Shown here: positions 28,289 through 36,772 of the stretch, in pieces | Layout of the letters: each line of letters starts with the position of its first letter | Position numbering within the stretch: the first letter of the stretch is position 1 | Assembly (NCBI RefSeq): GCF_028737265.1 | Contig: NZ_JAQZAK010000003.1 | Span: forward strand, 1 to 64,000 | Length of the DNA stretch: 64,000 nt | Direction of reading: 5' to 3' | Source: Actinomycetospora callitridis | GTDB taxonomy: Bacteria > Actinomycetota > Actinomycetes > Mycobacteriales > Pseudonocardiaceae | Translations under genes and position numbers: made by a program | The notes under the pieces: generated by a model | Databases searched by the model: none | What the model was told of the DNA's origin: nothing | The model's input: only the letters and a program-made list of their open reading frames with translations

Positions 28289-28858
28289 GTGAACGATGCG
28301 ACCCCGGGAGAGCCGGTGCGGTTCCAGGCGCCCCTGCAACGCCGACCCACGCCACCCGAGGTGGCCGACGAGCGCGAGGCGCTGGAGGGATGGCTCGACT
28401 ACTTCCGGGCGCTGGTCGTCCTGGCCCTCGACGGGCTGGACGAGATCGCGCTGCGCCGGCGCATCCCCGCCGAGCGGGGCTCCAGCCTGCTGGGGATCGT
28501 CAAGCACCTCACCGAGCTCGAGCGCACGTGGCTCGTGGAGCGGTGGGGGGAGCGCGGCAACCCGACGGCGCACGCGCCGAGCTACGTCGACGACCCCGAC
28601 CCGGGCTTCCGCTTCGCCGACGTGGAGCAGCCCGAGGACGTCGTCGGCTCCTACCTCGAGGCGTGCGAGCGCGGCCGTGACGCGCTGGCCGGCTCCGAGT
28701 CCCTCGACGACGCCGTGCGTGACGACCGCCGCGGGCACATCGAGCTCCGCTGGATCCTGCTGCACCTGATCACCGAGACCGCGCGCTACGCGGGGCAGGC
28801 GCAGGTGCTGCGCGACGCCGCGCAGGAGGCCGAGCCGGGGACGCTCAGCTCGCCGTGA
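28289..28858 (+). CDS. DinB-family protein (DUF664)
   Basis: A 189-residue four-helix protein of the DinB/YfiT superfamily. The DUF664 part shows LLGIVKHLTELERTWLVERW, and the last helix has LLHLITETARYAGQAQVLRD; histidines in these two segments are probable metal ligands. Some relatives are mycothiol-dependent transferases, which would fit an actinobacterium, but the exact role is not known. The second of two GTG codons is used (28280 is the alternative). Its 3' end overlaps the convergent DUF427 gene by 14 bases. Confidence 0.8.
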   Translation: MNDATPGEPVRFQAPLQRRPTPPEVADEREALEGWLDYFRALVVLALDGLDEIALRRRIPAERGSSLLGIVKHLTELERTWLVERWGERGNPTAHAPSYVDDPDPGFRFADVEQPEDVVGSYLEACERGRDALAGSESLDDAVRDDRRGHIELRWILLHLITETARYAGQAQVLRDAAQEAEPGTLSSP

Positions 28859-29633
28859 CCACCAGGTCGTCGTGCGCGAGGCTCACGAGGTCCGTGATCG
28901 CCCGCGACTCGTCGGTCGGCGACTCGTAGGACCACGCCGCGTCGGCGAGCACCCGCCCGTCGTCCAGGCGCAGCGAGTAGTAGGTCGCGACGCCCTTGTA
29001 GGGGCACACGGTGCGCTTCTCGCTGGGCTCCAGGGTGGCGGACAGGGAGTCGCGCGCGATGTAGAAGCGGTCGACCAGGCCCGTCTCGCCCAGCAGGATG
29101 CCGCCGGCCGCGTCGGCCACGGCCACGCCGTCGGTGGTGGCGGCGCTGACGTGGCGGCTGGTGTTCCGCAGGTTCACGCGGTGGTACGGGTCGGGCAGGT
29201 GCCCGAGGACCTCGTCGTCCTCGTCGAGCCAGCGGTCGGCCGCGCCCGGCGCGAGCACGGCGCGACCGGCCAGCCACGACGACTCGGCGATCGGGGTGGG
29301 GTAGGCCCACACCGCGTCGGTGACCACCCGGTCGCCCACGCGCAGGCTGCGGTAGGTCGCGTCGCCCTTGAACGGGCAGTGCGTCGTGGTGTCGCTGGGC
29401 TCGAGGAGGTCGGTGCGCAGGTCCTCCTCGGGCACGTAGAGCTGGGGCGGCAGGCCGGTCTCGAACAGCAGCGCCCCGCGGACCGTGTCGAGCACCGTCA
29501 CGCCGTCCACCTCCGCGCGCACGCGCCGCGTGAACGGCTCGAGCAGCAGCGAGTGGGCGGGTCCCTCGACCGTGAACGTCCGCGTCTCCGGCACCTTGCG
29601 GGACAGCGGCCCGCCGAACATGGTCAGCGCCAC
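28845..29633 (-). CDS. Tandem DUF427 domain protein
   Basis: A 262-residue protein with two DUF427 domains. Each half repeats the same landmarks: LLFETGLPPQLYVPEEDLR / LLGETGLVDRFYIARDSL, then a CPFKGDATYRSLRVG / CPYKGVATYYSLRLDD stretch, and an AWAYPTPIAESS / AWSYESPTDESR end. The Cys-Pro-x-Lys-Gly motif is preserved in both. The molecular function of the family is unknown. The GTG at 29633 has gaggagg at suitable distance. It overlaps the convergent DinB gene by 14 bases at the 3' ends. Confidence 0.85.
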   Translation of the reverse strand: MALTMFGGPLSRKVPETRTFTVEGPAHSLLLEPFTRRVRAEVDGVTVLDTVRGALLFETGLPPQLYVPEEDLRTDLLEPSDTTTHCPFKGDATYRSLRVGDRVVTDAVWAYPTPIAESSWLAGRAVLAPGAADRWLDEDDEVLGHLPDPYHRVNLRNTSRHVSAATTDGVAVADAAGGILLGETGLVDRFYIARDSLSATLEPSEKRTVCPYKGVATYYSLRLDDGRVLADAAWSYESPTDESRAITDLVSLAHDDLVVTAS

Positions 29634-29799
29634 GACGACCTCCTCGACTCGACTCTCTCTGCAGGGCCAACCCCCGTGATGGCCGGCGATGTTCCCGGCC
29701 CGGGTTGCCGCGTCAGGTCGCTACGCGCCCGTGGAGCGGCGGCCTCCTCAGGACCGAGATCGTGCGTGGCGGGCCTCCGCACCGGGGATGACCGGGGGT

Positions 29800-30594
29800 A
29801 TGACCCCACCCGTCGAGCCCGTGACGCGCGAGGCACCGGGCTACACCGGGCCGACGATGATGACCCAGCGCTGGTGCGACGTGGCGTTCCTGCACTGGGC
29901 GCTCGACCCGGCGGAGGTGGCGCCCCTGCTCCCGCCGGGGGTGCGCCCCGACGTCCACGACGGCGTCACCTGGGTCGGGCTCGTGCCCTTCCGGATGGTG
30001 GGCGCCGGGGTGCTGCGCGGGCCGTCGATCCCGTGGCTGGGGACCTTCCCCGAGACCAACGTGCGGCTCTACACCGTCGACGACCGCGGGGCGCGCGGCA
30101 TCGTCTTCCGCAGCCTCGACGCCAGCCGGCTCGCGGTGGTCGCCGGGGCCCGCGCCGCCTTCGGGCTGCCCTACCGGTGGGCGACGATGCGGATCGACGA
30201 CGGCCCGGACCGCGTCTACGAGACGAGCCGGCCCCACCCGAGCCGGGTCCGGCTGCGGGTGGGGGAGCCGATGGCCTCCGGCCCGCTCGAGGAGTTCCTC
30301 ACCGCCCGCTGGGGCCTGCACGAGCGTCACCTCGGCGTCGACTGGTACGTCCCGAACGTCCACGAGCCCTGGCCGCTGCACCGCGCCGAGCTGCTCGAGC
30401 TCGACGACACGCTGCTGGACCGGGCCGGCTTCCCGGGGCTCGCCGGGCGCCCGCCGGACCACGTCGCCGCCTCGCCCGGGGTGTCCGTGCGCTTCGGTCT
30501 GCCGCGGCCCTGGCGGCGCCCGGCGATCCTCACCGCCGCGCGTACTGGAGGTCGGCGAACACCGCGACGGCGGCGGCCTGGGCGAGCACGATGA
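29800..30594 (+). CDS. DUF2071 (YqjF-like) protein
   Basis: About 264 residues. The family signature is clear: WCDVAFLHWALDPAEVAPLLP, GVTWVGLVPFRMVG and FPETNVRLYTVDDRGARGIVF. The fold is related to acetoacetate decarboxylase-like barrels; the function is not known. An in-frame ATG at 29788 is an alternative start. The C-terminal 20 residues (Arg/Gly-rich) are encoded in the region antisense to the convergent membrane protein gene, an overlap of 65 bases, so the natural tail may simply reflect a late stop. Confidence 0.82.
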   Translation: MTPPVEPVTREAPGYTGPTMMTQRWCDVAFLHWALDPAEVAPLLPPGVRPDVHDGVTWVGLVPFRMVGAGVLRGPSIPWLGTFPETNVRLYTVDDRGARGIVFRSLDASRLAVVAGARAAFGLPYRWATMRIDDGPDRVYETSRPHPSRVRLRVGEPMASGPLEEFLTARWGLHERHLGVDWYVPNVHEPWPLHRAELLELDDTLLDRAGFPGLAGRPPDHVAASPGVSVRFGLPRPWRRPAILTAARTGGRRTPRRRRPGRAR

Positions 30595-30916
30595 CCGCGC
30601 CGAGCACCGTGAGGCGGTCCCACGCGCCGACGACGAGGCCGAGGCTCGCGAGCACCCAGGCGGAGTTGCCGAGCACGACGACCCAGGTCGCCGGGCGCGG
30701 GATCACCGCCCGGCCCGCCAGGGCGACCAGCCCCGCGGCGTAGACGACGAGGAACACGCCGACGCCGAGGAGCAGGCTGCTCGGGAGCCCGAGCGCGGTG
30801 TCGAGCACGCCGGCCCCGGCGGTGGCGGCGAGGCCGAGGGTGCCGGATGCGACGGCGTCGAGGCGCAGGACGGCGCGCAGGTCGAGGCGGGTGGCGAGGG
30901 CGGTGGTCGTGGTCAT
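30530..30916 (-). CDS. Small integral membrane protein
   Basis: A 128-residue protein with about four hydrophobic helices (for example LLLGVGVFLVVYAAGLVALA and VLGNSAWVLASLGLVVGAW). No characterised family is recognised with confidence. Its ATG has an aaggag site six bases away. It is divergent from the XRE/MmyB-like regulator, and a perfect palindrome between them makes it the probable regulatory target. The 3' end overlaps the DUF2071 gene by 65 bases. Confidence 0.75.
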   Translation of the reverse strand: MTTTTALATRLDLRAVLRLDAVASGTLGLAATAGAGVLDTALGLPSSLLLGVGVFLVVYAAGLVALAGRAVIPRPATWVVVLGNSAWVLASLGLVVGAWDRLTVLGAVIVLAQAAAVAVFADLQYARR

Positions 30917-30981
30917 CGGGTTCTCCTTCGGTCGCTGACTGCGTCGGGGAGAACCCTGCGGCGGCGCCGGTAGCCGCGTCG

Positions 30982-30998
30982 ATGACCTCGGAGGTCAT
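30982..30998. promoter_or_regulatory. Palindromic operator between membrane protein and regulator genes
   Basis: ATGACCTC-G-GAGGTCAT is a perfect 8-1-8 palindrome in the divergent intergenic region, about 66 bp upstream of the membrane gene start and 36 bp upstream of the XRE gene start. It is a likely binding site for the adjacent MmyB-like regulator. Confidence 0.65.
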
Positions 30999-31033
30999 GG
31001 TCCGCGCGCGCCGACCGACCTACCGTCGTCCTC

Positions 31034-31840
31034 GTGACCAGCACGCTCGACGCCCGCCCCGGCCCCGGTGACCTGCTGCGGGGCTGGCGCACCCGACGCC
31101 GCCGCAGCCAGATGGACCTCGCCCTCGACGTGGGCGTCTCCACCCGCCACCTGAGCTTCGTCGAGACCGGACGGGCCCGGGCCAGCCGGGAGCTGCTGAT
31201 CGACCTGTGCGAGCACCTGGAGGTCCCGTTGCGCGAGCGCAACACCCTGCTCCTCGCCGCAGGCTTCGCCCCGACCTACGCGGAGTCCCGGCTCGACGCG
31301 CGGGGTCTCGAGGCGGTCCGCGGGGCGCTGGAGCACCTCCTCGCGGGCCACGAACCGTTCCCGGCGCTCGTCGTCGACCGGTGCGGCGACGTGGTGATGG
31401 CCAACCGCGCCGTCGGCGCCCTGCTCGCCGTGCTCGACCCCGCGGTGCTCGCCCCGCCGATCAACATCTACCGCCTCAGCCTGCGCCCCGACGGCCTCGC
31501 GCCCCACGTGCGCAACCTCTCGGAGTGGGCCGGGCACCTGCTGCACCGCCTGGAACGCCTCGCCGACCTCACCGGCGACCCGCGCCTCGTCGCGCTGCGC
31601 GAGGAGCTGGCGGAGTTCGCGCCCCCGCCCCCGCAGGGCGGCCCGGCGGCCCGAGCGGCGCACGTCATGCTCCCGCTGCACCTCGACCACCCCGAGGGCG
31701 AGCTGCGCTTCTACTCGACGATCACGCACTTCGGCGCGGCCTGGGACGTCACGCTCGACGAGCTCTCGCTGGAGTCGTTCGTCCCCGCCGACGCGGAGTC
31801 CCGCGCGGTGCTGGAGGGGCTGGCCGCGGCCGGGGGGTGA
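31034..31840 (+). CDS. XRE-family regulator with MmyB-like ligand domain
   Basis: A 268-residue protein. The N-terminal HTH (residues 10-75) reads LLRGWRTRRRRSQMDLALDVG and STRHLSFVETGRARAS, followed by the MmyB-like domain from about 95 on, seen in FPALVVDRCGDVVMANRAV and SEWAGHLLHRLERLADLTGDP. That domain in relatives binds a fatty acid-like ligand. The GTG has TACCGT at 31021-31026 and a seven-base gap, fitting a leaderless start. Divergent from the small membrane protein gene, which it may control. Confidence 0.87.
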   Translation: MTSTLDARPGPGDLLRGWRTRRRRSQMDLALDVGVSTRHLSFVETGRARASRELLIDLCEHLEVPLRERNTLLLAAGFAPTYAESRLDARGLEAVRGALEHLLAGHEPFPALVVDRCGDVVMANRAVGALLAVLDPAVLAPPINIYRLSLRPDGLAPHVRNLSEWAGHLLHRLERLADLTGDPRLVALREELAEFAPPPPQGGPAARAAHVMLPLHLDHPEGELRFYSTITHFGAAWDVTLDELSLESFVPADAESRAVLEGLAAAGG

Positions 31841-31856
31841 CCCGGGGCTCTCCGCT

Positions 31857-31886
31857 TCGATCTCCCGAAAGTGCCGCCAGTGCTCG
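31857..31886 (+). repeat. Copy A of a 3'-flanking repeat (TCGATCTC...)
   Basis: Begins 17 bases after the stop of the XRE gene with tcgatctcccgaaagtgccg and continues to the start of the next hairpin. Related copies occur at 36535 and 51602, each 13-17 bases after a plus-strand stop codon. Confidence 0.5.
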
Positions 31887-31947
31887 CGCGAGGGGCACGT
31901 TCGGCAGGCGCGCGGGCCTGTGGATCCTGCGGAACGTGCCCCTCGCG
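31887..31947. terminator. Hairpin between convergent genes
   Basis: Perfect 16-bp arms, cgcgaggggcacgttc at 31887-31902 and its complement at 31932-31947, separated by 29 bases. It lies between the XRE gene and the 3' end of the methyltransferase gene and can serve both. Confidence 0.75.
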
Positions 31948-31962
31948 GCCCGGCGGGACGCT

Positions 31963-32565
31963 CTACCGCCGGACGGCGTGCACCGCGATCACCGGGTCCC
32001 CGCGTGACGCGCGGCGCTGCGCGACGGGCTCGTCGAAACCGCCCGCGTCGCGCAGGTAGGACGCGACGATCGTCGCGCGCCCCTCGTCGTCGGCGGCGAG
32101 CCAGCCGCGGACCGCCTTGGTGGGGAAGCAGCGGTTCGAGAAGGTCAGCGCGAACGTCCCGCCGGGCCGCAGTACGCGGGCGACCTCGGCGCACACCGCG
32201 ACCGGCGCCACGAGGTAGTCGACCGAGACCGTGCAGATCGCGGTGTCGAAGACGGCGTCGTCGAAGGGCAGCGCCGGGTCGGCGTTGAGGTCGCGCACCA
32301 CCCGCGCGTCCGCCATCGGGTTGGCCTCGAGCTCGGCGGCGTTCATCCCGAGCACGGTGAGGTGCCGCGGGCGGGTGCGCAGGTGCGAGACCCACGAGCT
32401 CATGAGGTCCAGGACGTCGCCGGTGACGCCGACCTCCTCGTAGTACGCGCCGACGGCGGCGATCGCCTCGTCGTCGATGTGCTGCACCAGCCGGGGTGGG
32501 CCGTAGAAGCGGGCGTCGTCGCCGGTGTCGGCGCGGTCGAAGAACCCGGGCGGGTAGTCGGTCAC
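31963..32565 (-). CDS. Class I SAM-dependent methyltransferase
   Basis: A 200-residue protein with methyltransferase-11-like features: VLDLMSSWVSHL in place of the GxGxG loop, then LGMNAAELEANP, LPFDDAVFDTAICTVSVDYL and EVARVLRPGGTFALTFSNR. The glycine loop is unusual, as it lacks glycines, so SAM binding may be altered. Substrate unknown. Starts at GTG. It is divergent from the thioesterase gene by about 90 bases. Confidence 0.8.
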   Translation of the reverse strand: MTDYPPGFFDRADTGDDARFYGPPRLVQHIDDEAIAAVGAYYEEVGVTGDVLDLMSSWVSHLRTRPRHLTVLGMNAAELEANPMADARVVRDLNADPALPFDDAVFDTAICTVSVDYLVAPVAVCAEVARVLRPGGTFALTFSNRCFPTKAVRGWLAADDEGRATIVASYLRDAGGFDEPVAQRRASRGDPVIAVHAVRR

Positions 32566-32654
32566 GTCGCCCGGGTGCCCCGGGGGCGGTCGTCACATGT
32601 GATCCGGGTGGTGCCGCGTCGTCCGGCCCGCGCGCGGTGGGGAGCATGGGCGCC

Positions 32655-33545
32655 ATGGCCGAGCCCGCACTGGTCCTCCCGCCCGCCGGTCCGTCGCTGG
32701 CCGGGGACGGCGGGGGCCTCACCGACCTGACGGCGTTCCCGGTCCTGCGCCCGGTCACCCCGCGCTACTCCGACCTCGGTGGCGACCGGCGCGTGACGAC
32801 GGTGGCGCTCACCCGCTGGCTCGAGGAGGCGCGGGTCCAGGCCGAGCTGCCGCGCTTCCGGGCGCTCCTGCAGGACGGCGGCGGTCGCTTCCGGATCGTG
32901 CTCGCCGCACAGCGCCTCCGCGCCCTCGCGCCGGTCCCGCGCGGCGCCGAGTACCGGATCGGGCTCGGGGTCCGGCGCATCGGCGGGTCGTCGTTCTCCT
33001 ACGGGTACGGGGTGTTCGCCGGCGACCGCTGCGTCGCCGTCGGCGACTCGGTGACCGTGGTGGCCACGGGGTCGGGCCCGAGCGAGCTCCCGGACGAGCT
33101 GCGCGCCGACCTCGCGTCGATGGTGATCGACGAACCGGGTGGGGCCGCCGCCCCGCGCCCGGGGCCGGCCCGCCGCGATCGCACCCGCTACCCGGCCGTG
33201 CACCGGCTGACCTCGCGCATCGGGGACGTCGACACCAACCGGCACGTCAACAACGTCGCGATCCTGTCCTGGTACGCCGACGCGGTCGCGGCCTGGCAGT
33301 CCGGGCACCTCGGCGACCCCGACGGCGGGCCGCCCGAGGAGCTGGCGGCGACCGCGTGGGAGGTGCAGTACGTCGACGAGGTCGCCCACCCGCGGACCTA
33401 CGACGTCGTGCTCGCCGTCGACGCCGCGGCGGACGGCCTGCACTACCGGGCCGGCGTGTTCTCCGGCGAGCGGTGCGTGGGGCTCGCCGACGGCTTCGGC
33501 CCCGCCGGTCCGCTCGACCCGACCGGCGCCGGGCTCCGGCCCTGA
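32655..33545 (+). CDS. Double-hotdog acyl-thioesterase-like protein
   Basis: A 296-residue protein with two hotdog domains. The N-terminal half has YSDLGGDRRVTTVALTRWLEEARVQ; the C-terminal half has the thioesterase motif DVDTNRHVNNVAILSWYADAV, in which Asp, Asn and His match the usual catalytic positions of 4HBT and acyl-ACP thioesterases. It probably hydrolyses acyl-CoA or acyl-ACP. An ATG nine bases upstream (32646) is an alternative start. Followed by DUF998 and PLP-enzyme genes on the same strand. Confidence 0.82.
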   Translation: MAEPALVLPPAGPSLAGDGGGLTDLTAFPVLRPVTPRYSDLGGDRRVTTVALTRWLEEARVQAELPRFRALLQDGGGRFRIVLAAQRLRALAPVPRGAEYRIGLGVRRIGGSSFSYGYGVFAGDRCVAVGDSVTVVATGSGPSELPDELRADLASMVIDEPGGAAAPRPGPARRDRTRYPAVHRLTSRIGDVDTNRHVNNVAILSWYADAVAAWQSGHLGDPDGGPPEELAATAWEVQYVDEVAHPRTYDVVLAVDAAADGLHYRAGVFSGERCVGLADGFGPAGPLDPTGAGLRP

Positions 33546-33594
33546 CGGGAACGCTGGTCGGAACGCACGACGTGCCGTCGACGTTGGACCCCTC

Positions 33595-34308
33595 GTGACG
33601 ACACCGACGACGCCGACGACGTGGACCGAGCCGCCGCGCGAGGCGGAGACGGTGGTGCGGTCCGGGGCACGGCTGGGTGTGGGCGCCGTGGTCCTGGCGC
33701 TGCTGGTCATCGGGGCCATGCACCTGGTGGGCCCGTCGTCGGCGGTCGACCCCGTCCGCCGGACGATCAGCGAGTACGCGCTCCTGCCGGGCGGCTGGCT
33801 CTTCGACGTCGCGGTGGTCGTCCTCGCGCTCGGCTCGGCGGGCGTGCTCGCGGCGCTGGTCGCCGCACGCCTGACACCCGCCCGCTCCCTGCCGTCGGTG
33901 CTGATCGGTGCGTGGTGCGTGGGCCTGCTGCTCGTCGTCGCGTTCGAGAAGACGAACTGGTCGATCGGGCCGAGCGTCTCGGGCTACATCCACCGCTACG
34001 CGAGCCTCGTGGCGTTCATCGCCCTGCCGCTCGGCGCCCTGCTGCTCGCCCGGCGCCTCCGCGGCGACCCGGCCGCCCGGCCCTTCCGGATCGGCGTCCG
34101 GTGGGGATCCTGGCTCGCGCTGGCGTCGTTCCTGCCCATCGTCGGGGCCATCGGCCTGCGCGGGGTCACGGGCGTCCCGTGGTGGCGAGCGGTGCCGCTG
34201 GGCCTGCTCGAGCGTGGACTCGCCCTGGCCGAGGTGCTGGTCGTCGCTCTGCTCGGGCTCTGGGCGCTGGCGCACGCCCGGCGGTCCGTGGTCGCCCGGC
34301 CCGAGTAG
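33595..34308 (+). CDS. DUF998 membrane protein
   Basis: A 237-residue integral membrane protein with six predicted helices. The family landmarks are DPVRRTISEYALLPGGWLFD after helix 1 and EKTNWSIGPSVSGYIHRYASL before helix 4. Molecular function unknown. GTG start after a short gap from the thioesterase gene; the PLP enzyme gene follows 17 bases after its stop, suggesting one operon. Confidence 0.85.
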   Translation: MTTPTTPTTWTEPPREAETVVRSGARLGVGAVVLALLVIGAMHLVGPSSAVDPVRRTISEYALLPGGWLFDVAVVVLALGSAGVLAALVAARLTPARSLPSVLIGAWCVGLLLVVAFEKTNWSIGPSVSGYIHRYASLVAFIALPLGALLLARRLRGDPAARPFRIGVRWGSWLALASFLPIVGAIGLRGVTGVPWWRAVPLGLLERGLALAEVLVVALLGLWALAHARRSVVARPE

Positions 34309-34325
34309 CCGTACCGTCCCGCGAG

Positions 34326-35687
34326 GTGTGGGACGACAGCCTCGACCGGGCCCGGCGGTTCGCGGGGGAGTGGCTGGCCTCGCTGCCCGGGCGTCCCGTG
34401 GGGATCCCGGTCGACGCCGAGGCGGTGCGCGCCCGCCTCGACGGACCACTGCCGCCCGAGGGGCTGCCGGCCACGCAGGTGCTCGACGAGCTCGCCGCCG
34501 CCCTCGAGCCCGGCCTCGTGGCGACCGGGGGTCCGCGGTACTTCGGGTTCGTCACCGGTGGCGCGCTGCCCGCGGCGCTCGGCGCGGACTGGATGGTCTC
34601 CGCGACCGACCAGAACGCCGCCGCCGCGGTGATGTCGCCCGCCGCGGCCGCGGTCGAGGCGGTGACGACGCGGTGGGTGCTCGACCTGCTCGGGCTCCCG
34701 CCCGACGCGGCGATCGGGTTCGTCACCGGCGCCCAGATGGCGAACGTGTCGTGTCTCGCGGCAGCCCGCCACGCCCTGCTCGACGCGCAGGGCTGGGACG
34801 TCGGCGCCGACGGGCTGGCCGGGGCGCCGGTGCCGACCGTGCTGGTCGGCGGCAAGGTCCACTCCACGGTGCTGCAGGCCCTGCGGCTCTTGGGGTTCGG
34901 CTCGGACCGCGCGATCCGGGTCCCGGCCGACGACCAGGGCCGGATGCGCCCCGACCTGCTGCGCGACCTCCTCGCCGCCCTCGACGGCCCGGTGCTCGTC
35001 TGCGCCCAGGCCGGGCAGGTCGACACCGGAGCGTGCGACCCGCTCGAGGCGATCGCCGACGTCGTGCACGCCCGCGAGCAGGCCTGGCTGCACGTCGACG
35101 GCGCGTTCGGGCTCTGGGCCGCGGCCGCGCCGTCGCGTCGGCACCTCGTCGCCGGCGTCGAGCGCGCCGACTCGTGGGCCGTCGACGCCCACAAGTGGCT
35201 CAACGTCCCCTACGACTCGGGGCTGGCGATCGTCCGCGACCCGGCGGCACTGACCCGGGCGCTGAGCCTCTCCGCCGCCTACCTGACGGTGGACGCCCAG
35301 GACCCGTCCGGCCGGACCCCGGAGAGCTCGCGGCGCAACCGCGCGCTCCCGGTGTACGCGGCGGTGCGCAGCCTCGGGCGCCGCGGCGTGGCCGACCTCG
35401 TCGAGCGGTGCTGCGCCCTCGCCCGGCAGGCCGCCGAGGAGCTGGGACGCCATCCCGGCGTCGAGGTCCTCGCCGAGGTCGAGCTCAACCAGGTGCTGTT
35501 CCGCCCCCGCGACGTCGACCCCGGCGAGCTCTCCCGGGCCGTCGCGCGCGACGGCACCTGCTGGGTCGGCACCACCGTCTGGGCGGACCGCCCGGCCGTC
35601 CGCTTCTCGGTGTCGAACTGGTCGACGACGCCCGAGGACATCAGCAGGTCGGTCGCCGCGATCACGGCACTGATCGACCGGGCCTGA
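34326..35687 (+). CDS. PLP-dependent group II amino acid decarboxylase family protein
   Basis: A 453-residue fold-type I enzyme. The PLP lysine is Lys290 in SWAVDAHKWLNVPYDSGL; an upstream Asp is in WLHVDGAFGLW, and TGGALPAALGADWM and TGAQMANVSCLAAAR shape the cofactor pocket. The family includes glutamate, histidine and aromatic amino acid decarboxylases, and also aldolase-like members, so the substrate is open. The GTG is preceded by TACCGT with an eight-base gap. It may share a transcript with the DUF998 gene as well. Confidence 0.88.
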   Translation: MWDDSLDRARRFAGEWLASLPGRPVGIPVDAEAVRARLDGPLPPEGLPATQVLDELAAALEPGLVATGGPRYFGFVTGGALPAALGADWMVSATDQNAAAAVMSPAAAAVEAVTTRWVLDLLGLPPDAAIGFVTGAQMANVSCLAAARHALLDAQGWDVGADGLAGAPVPTVLVGGKVHSTVLQALRLLGFGSDRAIRVPADDQGRMRPDLLRDLLAALDGPVLVCAQAGQVDTGACDPLEAIADVVHAREQAWLHVDGAFGLWAAAAPSRRHLVAGVERADSWAVDAHKWLNVPYDSGLAIVRDPAALTRALSLSAAYLTVDAQDPSGRTPESSRRNRALPVYAAVRSLGRRGVADLVERCCALARQAAEELGRHPGVEVLAEVELNQVLFRPRDVDPGELSRAVARDGTCWVGTTVWADRPAVRFSVSNWSTTPEDISRSVAAITALIDRA

Positions 35688-35757
35688 GCCCCGCGCTACT
35701 CCTCCGGGTTCGCCGCGCACGAACTCGTCAAGACGGCCCGGGCCGTACGGTGTCGCC

Positions 35758-36522
35758 GTGGCACGGACCCGACGGCACGACGCGGACGCCGGGGGACCGG
35801 CGGAGATCGTCGAGGCGAAGCACGCCCTCCGCCAGCGCGTGTGGGACGCCCTGCGCGACGGGAAGGTCGCGCGGTTCCCGGGGGCGCACGGCCGCATCCC
35901 GAACTTCGTCGGCGCCGAGGCGGCCGCGGAGCGACTGCGCGAGACCGACGTCTGGAAGCAGGCCCGCACGCTGAAGTGCAATCCGGACTCCGCGCAGTGG
36001 CCCGTGCGCCAGCGCGCGCTCGAGGACGGCAAGACCGTCTACATGGCGGTGCCGCGCCTCGCCGAGGAGGCGCCGTTCTTCCTGCTCGACCCCGACGACC
36101 TCGACGACACCCCGCGCAAGGCGTCGTCGATCAAGGGCGCCTCGCGGTCGGGGCGCACCGTCGCGGTCTCCGACCTCGAGCCGGTCGACCTCGTCGTCAC
36201 CGGCTGCGTGGCCGTCGCCGAGGACGGCGCACGCCTGGGCAAGGGCGGCGGGTTCTCCGACCTCGAGTTCGCCGTCGCCGGCGAGGCCGGGCTCGTCGCG
36301 CCGGACACCCCCGTGGTGACGACGGTGCACGGGCAGCAGGTCGTCGCGACGGGGGAGATCCCCGTGACCGACCACGACGTGCGCCTCGACCTGCTCGTCA
36401 CGCCCGACCGCGTCGTCACCTGCACGCGGGAGGTGCGCCACCCCGGCCGCATCGTGTGGGACGAGCTCACCGAGGAGAAGATCGCGGCGATCCCGCTGCT
36501 GCGGCGCCTGCGGCCGTCCTGA
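35758..36522 (+). CDS. 5-formyltetrahydrofolate cyclo-ligase family protein
   Basis: A 254-residue protein closer to MTHFSD-type members than to short FAU1/YgfA ligases. The family motif is GKGGGFSDLEFAV; ALRQRVWDALRDGKVARFPGA at the N-terminus and KTVYMAVPRLAEEAPFFLLD in the middle also fit. True cyclo-ligase activity on 5-formyl-THF is plausible but the MTHFSD-like branch is uncharacterised. The GTG has TACGGT at 35746-35751 with a six-base gap; leaderless start predicted. Confidence 0.82.
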   Translation: MARTRRHDADAGGPAEIVEAKHALRQRVWDALRDGKVARFPGAHGRIPNFVGAEAAAERLRETDVWKQARTLKCNPDSAQWPVRQRALEDGKTVYMAVPRLAEEAPFFLLDPDDLDDTPRKASSIKGASRSGRTVAVSDLEPVDLVVTGCVAVAEDGARLGKGGGFSDLEFAVAGEAGLVAPDTPVVTTVHGQQVVATGEIPVTDHDVRLDLLVTPDRVVTCTREVRHPGRIVWDELTEEKIAAIPLLRRLRPS

Positions 36523-36534
36523 GGGCGCGCCGGT

Positions 36535-36572
36535 TCGATCTCTCCGGAGTGCCGTCGGAGCTCTCGCGCCGG
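36535..36572 (+). repeat. Copy B of the 3'-flanking repeat
   Basis: Starts with tcgatctctccggagtgccg and continues with tcggagctctcgcg, 13 bases after the stop of the cyclo-ligase gene. Of the 250-base gap up to 36772, the rest holds no convincing gene. Confidence 0.5.
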
Positions 36573-36772
36573 GGCCCGGGGCCCGAGTTCGGCGAACGGC
36601 CACGGAGGTCCGGGGCCGACCTCCGAGAGGTGCTCGAGCTCGGCGACGACGGCCGGTGCCGGACCGTGGCCGAGGCGGTCGGCGACCAGACCGTCGGCTC
36701 GCACTCCCGTTCCCGGTGAGCCTGTCGCCCGCCCGGTTGCTCGAGGGCCTCCACCGATCCGGCTGACCTCGC

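Noticed and set aside
36600..36770. Degraded DUF742 gene (frame ending ARLLEGLHRSG)
   Set aside because: The end resembles the RVLEGLHRL tail of the DUF742 protein at 5302, but the rest of the domain is not recognisable, so a chance match is possible.
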